Source: Gammaproteobacteria bacterium HGW-Gammaproteobacteria-14 (GTDB lineage: Bacteria; Pseudomonadota; Gammaproteobacteria; Pseudomonadales; Alcanivoracaceae). From it: a DNA stretch of 11,329 bases. The position numbers were made by a program, and so were the translations under genes. Location: the NCBI GenBank assembly GCA_002840115.1, contig PGZG01000046.1:1-11329 (forward strand). Direction: 5' to 3'. The notes beneath the pieces were generated by a model. That model saw nothing but the letters and a program-made list of their open reading frames with translations, made no database searches and had not been told where the DNA came from. Below, one piece after another: positions 5,975-11,329 of the stretch (position 1 is its first letter; each line of letters starts with the position of its first letter).

Positions 5975-7495
5975 TCAGGCAGGAGCCGGAATAATATCGC
6001 GCCAAAACGTTTCTCTTGGCGCAGACATCAGCGATGTCATGGATTCACCGGGACCAAATGTCCGGGCCTGCCGCTGCTCTCGCCATAGCGGCCACCCCGG
6101 CTCGCCATGTTGCGCGAAACCACCCCAGGCGTTCATCACCTGCTCCGACAAAGCCGCCGCAACGGCGCCTCCTCCGGTAAAAATCTGCCCTGCCGGCGTA
6201 TCCGTCAGCCCAAACACCATCGGCACATCCGATACATGACAAGCCCCCAGCGGCATACCAAACGCCTCCACCTCATGGGCGAAACGAAATCCCCAGGCGG
6301 CACCACCGGCGGCGGCATGAGCATCCAGCAAACGCACCGTGGGCACCCGGAAAGTCCGATCCGTTTCCAGCGCGCTTACCGTATCCATCAAACCACGACG
6401 AGGATTAATGACCAGCTCCTGCTGGTACAAATCGAAGGCTTGCTGCGCCCGGCCTGGCAGTTGACGGTTCATCCGTCGCAGAATCTCTGCCGTGTCAAAA
6501 GCCAGAAAACGATCGGCGCCAACCCCCCCATTAAACGGTGGCGCAAACTGGAACAGATGCCACTCGTCTTCACAAACCCCCGCCATCAGCTCTTTATCTG
6601 CGGCGCAGCCCGCAGCGATAGCCTCCACCGGTGATTGCGGCAGGAAATCACCATCCACCACCGGCATATAGACCATCCCGAACTGAGGAGTGCTCTTGCG
6701 CAACCCTCGATCAACCACCAAACGCATTGCCGCCAGCTGTGCTTTCACAAAGGGTTTGGCCTCCGTATTGCGAAGCCGATCAGATACTCCGCCCTCCCCT
6801 GGCAGGGCCGCCAGCAATGCCTCTGTTACTCGGCTGGCCTGATCCGGCGCCAATACAAAATCCGCTGCACCGGACTGCACAATAGCGCGCTGAAACAGGG
6901 ACTTTGCCGCCGGTGTCGCCATCAACGTGGCGACACTAAAGCCACCCGCAGACTCGCCGAATACCGTTACCCGCGAGGGGTCACCGCCAAAAGCAGCGAT
7001 ATTTTCTTGCACCCATTGCAACGCCGCGACCTGATCGCGCAAACCGAGATTACTGTCAGCCTCCAGACCCGGCGCAACGTCATGAAACCAACCAAAACCC
7101 CAGGCCCCGAGACGATAGGTAATATTCACCACCACGACCTGTTGAGACGCCGCCAAACGGTGTCCCTGATAGAGCAGCTGCGACGGCGAACCACTGGTAT
7201 AAGCACCACCATGAACCCATACCATTACCGGGAACGGCCCCTCTCCCTCCGGCGCCCAAACATTGAGATACAGGCAATCGTCACTGATCTGCTCCGTGCC
7301 CATTAACGGATTAGCCTGTTGCCAGGCCGCCGGCCGAAACGCATCAGCGACACGCACTCCAGCCCAGGGCGTTACGGGTTGTGGCGCACGAAACCGGTTT
7401 TCACCCATCGGTGGTGCCGCAAAAGGAATGCCCCGATATTCGCGCACGCCCTGTTTCTTCAATCCGGTCAGTTTGCCGGAAGCAATTTCAATCAT
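5975..7495 (-). CDS. Type-B carboxylesterase / lipase (alpha/beta hydrolase)
   Basis: This is a 506-residue enzyme. Start ATG 7495 is chosen because AGGAG lies 8 nt upstream and the family N-terminus ('GKLTGLKKQGVREYRGIPFA') follows at once; the frame is open for 29 more codons but without homology-like sequence. Type-B carboxylesterase hallmarks are present: the 'SDDCLYLNVWAP' signature (71-82), the oxyanion-hole loop 'VHGGAY' (His95-Gly96-Gly97), the nucleophile elbow 'FGESAGG' (Ser182), the acid in 'GVCEDEWHLF' (Glu311) and the catalytic His in 'GACHVSDVPMVFG' (His420). The triad is complete. It hydrolyses carboxylic esters, with medium- to short-chain acyl or aryl esters most likely; the exact substrate is unknown. 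There is no signal peptide, so it is probably cytoplasmic. It is divergently placed to the phasin-like gene (219-bp gap), and a shared control region is possible. Confidence 0.92.
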   Translation of the reverse strand: MIEIASGKLTGLKKQGVREYRGIPFAAPPMGENRFRAPQPVTPWAGVRVADAFRPAAWQQANPLMGTEQISDDCLYLNVWAPEGEGPFPVMVWVHGGAYTSGSPSQLLYQGHRLAASQQVVVVNITYRLGAWGFGWFHDVAPGLEADSNLGLRDQVAALQWVQENIAAFGGDPSRVTVFGESAGGFSVATLMATPAAKSLFQRAIVQSGAADFVLAPDQASRVTEALLAALPGEGGVSDRLRNTEAKPFVKAQLAAMRLVVDRGLRKSTPQFGMVYMPVVDGDFLPQSPVEAIAAGCAADKELMAGVCEDEWHLFQFAPPFNGGVGADRFLAFDTAEILRRMNRQLPGRAQQAFDLYQQELVINPRRGLMDTVSALETDRTFRVPTVRLLDAHAAAGGAAWGFRFAHEVEAFGMPLGACHVSDVPMVFGLTDTPAGQIFTGGGAVAAALSEQVMNAWGGFAQHGEPGWPLWREQRQARTFGPGESMTSLMSAPRETFWRDIIPAPA

Positions 7496-7714
7496 CTCAA
7501 GCACTCCTGTCAGGCGGTGAAAGTTAGCAGGTTCAACAGACCTCGACGATGACCCTTTGTGAAGATCAGACATCGCCGGCAATCTGTTTAATTGTCAGAC
7601 ATTTTACAAAGTACATTTTTTCAACAGCGCTACACTGCGCCCTGCTCTCCGCTACGGCCATCCGCCGCTGCTCAGGAAGAGCATGGACATCACTTCATAT
7701 CCCGAGGAGCACCC
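7496..7714. promoter_or_regulatory. Divergent control region, esterase / phasin-like genes
   Basis: This 219-bp gap separates two divergent genes and must hold promoters for both. The centre (about 7583-7625) is AT-rich ('attttacaaagtacattttt'). It contains a 9-bp palindrome TGTCAGACA (7593-7601) and a direct repeat TCAGACAT at 7566-7573 and 7595-7602, 29 bp apart. These could be operators for a shared regulator. I found no convincing -35/-10 pair at canonical spacing on either strand. The ribosome binding sites at each end (AGGAG for the esterase, GAGGAG for the phasin) are clear. Confidence 0.4.
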
Positions 7715-8083
7715 ATGAGCGCCGTCAACGAAACCCTGAAAGATCTGCAAGCTCGCGCCGAGCAAACCCGTGACGAACTGAAGGCCAGCGTCGAAAAACT
7801 GGAGAAAGCCCTGCGTGGAGCGGCCACCCGTGTCGAGAACAGCGGCAAACAGTGGTTCGAGGAGCTGGTAAAAACCGGCGAGAAACTCAAGCAACAGCAG
7901 CAAAAAGCAACCACCAAGGCGAGCAAAAAAGCAGCGGCCGAAGCCAGCCGCCTGGAACAACTGGTTAACCGTGGCGTTGCTGCACTGGGCTTGCCGACCC
8001 GTGACGATGTCGCAGCACTGGAGAAAAAGCTGGCGGCCATGCAGCGCAAGCTGACCAAGCTGGAAAAATCTTCCGCCGCCTGA
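7715..8083 (+). CDS. Short phasin-like (PHA granule-associated) protein
   Basis: This is a 122-residue, Lys/Ala/Glu-rich, almost wholly helical protein. ATG 7715 is preferred over the longer frame from 7592 because GAGGAG (7704-7709) lies 5 nt upstream and the upstream codons look like intergenic sequence. Residues 5-35 and 95-118 are predicted coiled-coil helices. The C-terminal 'NRGVAALGLPTRDDVAALEK' followed by repeated Leu heptads is the signature of PHA granule-associated proteins of the PhaI/PhaF type. The middle has 'GKQWFEELVKTGEKLKQQQQ', also phasin-like. The usual N-terminal hydrophobic 'WLAGLGAY'-type segment is not seen, so it is shorter than typical phasins (about 140 residues or more). 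Phasins coat storage-polymer granules; none of the PHA synthesis genes is in the window, so this role is inferred from sequence pattern. A general helical scaffold protein is the alternative. Confidence 0.75.
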   Translation: MSAVNETLKDLQARAEQTRDELKASVEKLEKALRGAATRVENSGKQWFEELVKTGEKLKQQQQKATTKASKKAAAEASRLEQLVNRGVAALGLPTRDDVAALEKKLAAMQRKLTKLEKSSAA

Positions 8084-8113
8084 GACTTCAAGCCTCTGCA
8101 ATCAGGCACCACC

Positions 8114-8142
8114 ACCGGCGCGCCCAAGGCGCGTCGGCCGGT
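8114..8142 (+). terminator. GC-rich stem-loop after the phasin-like gene
   Basis: An inner stem CGCGCC (8119-8124) / GGCGCG (8128-8133) with a 3-nt loop is continued by an outer stem ACCGG (8114-8118) / CCGGT (8138-8142), with a 4-nt bulge on the 3' side. It begins 31 nt after the phasin stop and is followed by a T-rich but interrupted stretch (TCTACCTTGACTTT). It likely ends or stabilises the phasin transcript and separates it from the AraC gene. Confidence 0.5.
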
Positions 8143-8205
8143 TCTACCTTGACTTTAATGCCACGCTTATCTTGACTGTGCATCGCCGTCGTTGATGATG
8201 CAGTC

Positions 8206-9270
8206 ATGACCACACATAAAACTCCACAGACCTCCACAAGCATGCCGAACTTCGGCACCCTCAGTGTTGCCTCATTTTGGCTGGAATACCTGCTGGACGC
8301 CGCGCTCCATCAGGGCTGTGACCTATCCAGCGAACTGGTACGACTGGGTGTCACCGATGAACAACTGGAGTCGCCGCAGGCTCGAATCCCATTAAAAGTA
8401 GAGCATCAGCTATTACTAAAAGCCCTTCAGGAAACCGGAGACCCTCTGTTTGGCCTGCATATGGGAGAACGGATTCGCCCCCGGTTTATGGGCGAGCTGG
8501 GCTACGCCAGCATGTCCGGCACCAATCTGCGCCAGGCCATTGACTTGATGGTGCCGTTCCAACGAGTCACCACGGAATTTGCTGAAGCAGAAATCCTCCG
8601 TCAGGACGACCATGTCAATCTGCTCTGGCGCACCTCCTTTAATGAACCAGTCACAACTCGTCACCGGGTAGAGGCTTTCTTTGTCGGAGCAGTAACCTTT
8701 GGTCGCTGGATCAGTGGCACCGACGAAAACCCGGTGGCCGTGCATTTCCGTCACCCTTGCCCGGATTCCGGCGATCAGGAATACCAGCGGGTTTTTCGCT
8801 GCCCAGTGCATTTTGATCAGCCGGAGAATGTGCTGATTCTTGACCAGAAACTGCTCGACCTGCCGATGAAAGATGCGGACCCGGAAGTGCATCACATTAT
8901 GCGCAACCGTTTGCAGCAGGCACTGACGCGCTATTTAGCCCGCGATAATTTACTCGATCAGGTACGCGCCGAAATTCGTCGACAATTAGAACGCACTATT
9001 CCGCAGGTGGAAAATGTCGCCGAAGGTCTTGATATGAAGCCCTGGACTCTGCGTCGTCGCCTACGCGCTGAAAACACCGACTTCTCTACGGTGCTGGAGG
9101 AAGAACGTCGCACGCTTGCCAGTGACTGGCTGATTCATAGCGAACGTTCGGTCAGTCAGATCGCAGCGGATCTGGGTTATTCCGAACAAAGCGCGTTTAA
9201 TCGCGCCTTCAAACGCTGGTTCGACACTACTCCAGTGGCGTACCGCCAAGAGCAGCAAAAAAAGCGTTAG
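8206..9270 (+). CDS. AraC-family transcriptional regulator (OruR-type, Arabinose_bd domain)
   Basis: This 354-residue regulator is annotated from ATG 8206. Its ribosome binding site is poor (GATGATG), and Met13 at 8242 has none better, so the start is uncertain by 12 residues. Residues about 25-215 match the 'Arabinose_bd' sensor domain typical of OruR-like regulators ('LGYASMSGTNLRQAIDLMVPFQR'-type segment, 98-120). The C-terminal DNA-binding domain has two helix-turn-helix units: about 268-290 ('ENVAEGLDMKPWTLRRRLR') and 314-338 ('SVSQIAADLGYSEQSAFNRA'), ending in the family-typical 'FDTTPVAYR'. Such proteins sense small metabolites and activate nearby catabolic genes; the ligand is unknown. 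Its neighbours, a phasin-like gene upstream and an esterase beyond that, are candidate targets (inference). Its TAG stop overlaps the rluF stop on the other strand by 3 bases, inside a hairpin loop. Confidence 0.9.
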   Translation: MTTHKTPQTSTSMPNFGTLSVASFWLEYLLDAALHQGCDLSSELVRLGVTDEQLESPQARIPLKVEHQLLLKALQETGDPLFGLHMGERIRPRFMGELGYASMSGTNLRQAIDLMVPFQRVTTEFAEAEILRQDDHVNLLWRTSFNEPVTTRHRVEAFFVGAVTFGRWISGTDENPVAVHFRHPCPDSGDQEYQRVFRCPVHFDQPENVLILDQKLLDLPMKDADPEVHHIMRNRLQQALTRYLARDNLLDQVRAEIRRQLERTIPQVENVAEGLDMKPWTLRRRLRAENTDFSTVLEEERRTLASDWLIHSERSVSQIAADLGYSEQSAFNRAFKRWFDTTPVAYRQEQQKKR

Positions 9271-9276
9271 CGCTTT
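9257..9276 (-). terminator. Intrinsic terminator of rluF formed across the overlapping stop codons
   Basis: On the minus strand AAAGCG, loop CTAA, CGCTTT is followed immediately by further Ts, giving a run of seven T (9263 down to 9257). This is a short rho-independent terminator for rluF. The loop (9267-9270) consists exactly of the TAA stop of rluF and the TAG stop of the AraC gene on the plus strand. Because the stem is only six pairs and half A-T, its strength may be modest. On the plus strand the hairpin is followed by TTTGAAAAC, weaker. Confidence 0.5.
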
Positions 9277-10172
9277 GAAAACCCAGGCTTTGCAGAACGC
9301 CTTGCTCCATTTTTTGCAGTCGGTTGACGAGCGGCGCTCGGCTTGCCTCGTCGAGCACGCTCGCCGGCATGAGGTGTTGCCGTTGGTTTGCGCGCTCTGC
9401 CTCCAGCCGTTCCAGGCACAGCGTCAATACGGCTAGCCTCTTCCGTTTTACTAGAGCTCGCCAACATACGGTCAATCACCGCCATTTCCGCCGGCGTCAA
9501 CTCACGCCACTGGCCAGGCCGTAAACCACCCAGCCGCAGATTCATAACGCGCACCCGACGCAGTCGCATTACCTCATACCCCAAGTATTCCGCCATCCGC
9601 CGGATTTGCCGGTTCAACCCCTGGGTTAGCACAATATTAAAGGTATCTGTGGAAATCTGGCGTACCTGACAAGGCTTGGTCATTGTGTCGAGAATGGGGA
9701 TGGGAGCGGACATACGACGAACAAAATCATTTGCCAGAGGACGATCCAGCGTCACCACATATTCTTTTTCATGGGCGTTCCCGGCACGAAGGATTTTATT
9801 AACAATGTCGCCATCATTCGTCAGAAGAATCAGCCCCTCGGACGGCTTATCCAGGCGCCCCACCGGGAAAATACGCCCGCCGGGATAACGCACCGCATCA
9901 ACGATATTGTCCCGGTCCCTTGGGTCCGTAGTACAGGTCACTCCCACCGGCTTGTTATAAATCAAATAAACGGCTGGCGGTTTGGCGCGTAACGGTTTGC
10001 CATTAAGGGTTACCTGATCACCATCAACCACCCGGGTTCCCATTAATGCAATCTGGCCATTAATTTTCACCCGCCCCTCTTCAATAAACCGATCCGCTTC
10101 GCGGCGTGAGCACACCCCGGTATCACTGATAAATTTATTCAGCCGGATACCCGGCACATCCGCTGACGTCAT
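9267..10172 (-). CDS. rluF: 23S rRNA pseudouridine synthase RluF
   Basis: This 301-residue enzyme starts at ATG 10172, with AGAGGT about 6 nt upstream. It has an N-terminal S4 RNA-binding domain ('IRLNKFISDTGVCSRREADRFI', roughly 9-60) and the RsuA/RluB/E/F-type catalytic domain with 'GRLDKPSEGLILLTN' (105-119), where Asp108 is the catalytic aspartate. 'VNKILRAGNAHEKEY', 'MSAPIPILDTMTKPC' and 'QGLNRQIRRMAEYLGYEV' follow E. coli RluF closely, which separates it from RluB and RsuA. RluF makes pseudouridine at 23S rRNA position 2604 (and can act on U2605). After about residue 245 there is a Lys/Arg/Ala/Pro-rich disordered tail, as in E. coli RluF, which probably adds RNA affinity. It lies 40 nt downstream of the flavoprotein gene on the same strand, so it may be co-transcribed. 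Confidence 0.93.
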   Translation of the reverse strand: MTSADVPGIRLNKFISDTGVCSRREADRFIEEGRVKINGQIALMGTRVVDGDQVTLNGKPLRAKPPAVYLIYNKPVGVTCTTDPRDRDNIVDAVRYPGGRIFPVGRLDKPSEGLILLTNDGDIVNKILRAGNAHEKEYVVTLDRPLANDFVRRMSAPIPILDTMTKPCQVRQISTDTFNIVLTQGLNRQIRRMAEYLGYEVMRLRRVRVMNLRLGGLRPGQWRELTPAEMAVIDRMLASSSKTEEASRIDAVPGTAGGRARKPTATPHAGERARRGKPSAARQPTAKNGARRSAKPGFSKR

Positions 10173-10212
10173 TTATACCTCTTGGGCATTTGGGCCATTA
10201 TTGCGTGACAAA

Positions 10213-11329
10213 TTAGCTAAAGTGGGCGCCGAAAAAGCGGCGTTTACTCTGCCCCAATGTTAAACCCTCTGCAGCTCCATCCATTAATGGACGGCGAACA
10301 GCGTGATACAGCGCGCCGTAACTCAGTGGCAGTGTTTTATAAAAAACCGCAGCCAATGGATGGATGCCGGCCAACTCCCGGCGCCAACGCTCAATATCAT
10401 TGAGATAGGTGGCCACCACTGCCTCAGCCGACTGATCCTGACCAGACAAAATAGCCGCTGCCGCATACTGACCGCTCAACACAGCACCATAAATGCCTTC
10501 GCCCAGCAGTGGCTCCACAAAACCGGCAGCATCACCCACCAGCAACACGCGTCCCGCCGCCGCCAACCGTTGATGCGCCCAAGTTCCCAAAGGGAACCCC
10601 TGCACATTGGTCAAGGCATCACTACCCAATCGGCGGCGTGCATAATCCGCTAACGCATTGCGCGTCACCACCGCATCACGGGCCCGGCGAATATACAGCC
10701 CGACATTGACATGATCCCCCTTGGGGAACAGCCAACCGTAACCATCCTTTACAACGCCAAAATCAAATCGTGTAGGTGGGTAGTGGCTGCAGTGCTCTCT
10801 GGCCAACAAGCCTTCAATAGCCATGCCGCCAGAGCCGGCGCCACCACCAAAGGCCAATCTTCGCACCGTGCTATTAGCGCCATCAGCACCAATCAGCCAA
10901 CGACAACGCAAATCGCCCTCACGGGTCTGCAATAACACTCCGTCAGCTTCGTAATGCAGCCCGGACAAACCTTTGATTTGACGAAAAAGAGTGCCCACCC
11001 GCTCGGCCTGTTGCCGACACAGGGCGTCCAGCTCCGGCCGATGGGTCATGACACAAACCGGAGATGCTGCTGCAAAACGGGTTTCCCGGCGTAGCCACAG
11101 GCTCATCTGCAAGGCGCTGACTTGCTCCCGAATCACGCTATCCAGAGGAAACCGATAAAGACGACGCGCTTTTTCTGTCACACCTCCGGCACAGGGCTTA
11201 TGTGAAGTATCCAGGTACCGGTCCAGCAGGCAAACCGACAATCCAGCACAGGCAAGATCATAAGCTGCCGCGCACCCGGCCTGCCCGGCACCCACGATCA
11301 CCACATCACCCTGCCAGTCCTGCTTCTGG
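10213..11329 (-). CDS. Geranylgeranyl-reductase-family FAD oxidoreductase, 5' end cut by window edge
   Basis: The frame is open to the right edge; the GTG at 11304 sits inside the first beta strand ('GDVVIVGAGQAG'), with eight more codons before the edge, so the real start is probably outside. About 371 residues are visible. Features of the geranylgeranyl reductase family (FAD-dependent, PHBH-like fold), numbered from that GTG, are the dinucleotide motif 'GAGQAG' (5-10), the 'KPCAGGVTEKA' segment (37-46), 'LIGADGANSTVRRL' and 'GRVLLVGDAAGFVEPLLGEGIYGA', which binds FAD. The family saturates isoprenoid double bonds or oxidises related lipids and quinones. Bacterial members without chlorophyll or archaeal lipid pathways are mostly uncharacterised, so a specific substrate is not claimed. 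There is no membrane segment. It is followed by rluF after 40 nt. Other FAD monooxygenases of the same fold are the alternative. Confidence 0.85.
   Translation of the reverse strand, partial: QKQDWQGDVVIVGAGQAGCAAAYDLACAGLSVCLLDRYLDTSHKPCAGGVTEKARRLYRFPLDSVIREQVSALQMSLWLRRETRFAAASPVCVMTHRPELDALCRQQAERVGTLFRQIKGLSGLHYEADGVLLQTREGDLRCRWLIGADGANSTVRRLAFGGGAGSGGMAIEGLLAREHCSHYPPTRFDFGVVKDGYGWLFPKGDHVNVGLYIRRARDAVVTRNALADYARRRLGSDALTNVQGFPLGTWAHQRLAAAGRVLLVGDAAGFVEPLLGEGIYGAVLSGQYAAAAILSGQDQSAEAVVATYLNDIERWRRELAGIHPLAAVFYKTLPLSYGALYHAVRRPLMDGAAEGLTLGQSKRRFFGAHFS

Noticed and set aside
7592..7714. A 41-codon N-terminal extension of the phasin-like gene
   Set aside because: The GAGGAG site fits ATG 7715, and the upstream codons overlap the divergent control region and do not resemble phasins.

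Overview
The window reads as chromosomal DNA of a marine-type gammaproteobacterium. A lineage near Alcanivorax or Marinobacter is my best guess, inferred from the gene set: a TrhO/BolA pair, an E. coli-like RluF, a phasin-like protein, an OruR-type AraC regulator and lipid- or sterol-type oxidoreductases. Most of it is compact and GC-rich. The one clear exception is a 160-bp AT-rich island (43 G/C in 3201-3360, about 27%).

Layout. (1) 2-910 (+): the 3' part of a DUF2914-domain protein, running off the left edge. (2) Convergent to it, 934-1521 (-), a small protein with a 26-residue tandem repeat at its C-terminus. (3) 1612-3177 (-), a GMC-type FAD oxidoreductase with a ferredoxin-like four-cysteine motif. 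(4) A 218-bp gap with an array of 8-bp GATAA-type repeats. (5) 3396-4532 (+), a two-gene unit: a ParG-like ribbon-helix-helix protein and a ketopantoate-reductase-fold protein that appears to lack the usual catalytic residues. (6) 4584-5859 (-), bolA then trhO. (7) 5975-7495 (-), a type-B carboxylesterase. (8) Divergent from it, 7715-8083 (+), a short phasin-like protein, followed by an AraC-family regulator at 8206-9270 (+). (9) 9267-11329 (-), a geranylgeranyl-reductase-family flavoprotein (cut by the right edge) followed by rluF.

How the parts relate. trhO and rluF modify tRNA and rRNA and look like housekeeping genes. The esterase, phasin, GMC oxidoreductase and geranylgeranyl-reductase-family protein suggest lipid, terpenoid or storage-polymer metabolism, but no complete pathway is present. 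All three convergent gene pairs (910/934, 4532/4584, 9270/9267) are separated only by a hairpin. In two of them the stop codons of both genes lie inside the hairpin itself.

The most unusual item is the 8-bp-periodic GATAA array in front of the ribbon-helix-helix gene. It resembles the operator/centromere arrays of plasmid partition regulators (ParG, omega), yet no ParA-type ATPase is visible and the partner gene is an NAD(P)-binding-fold protein.
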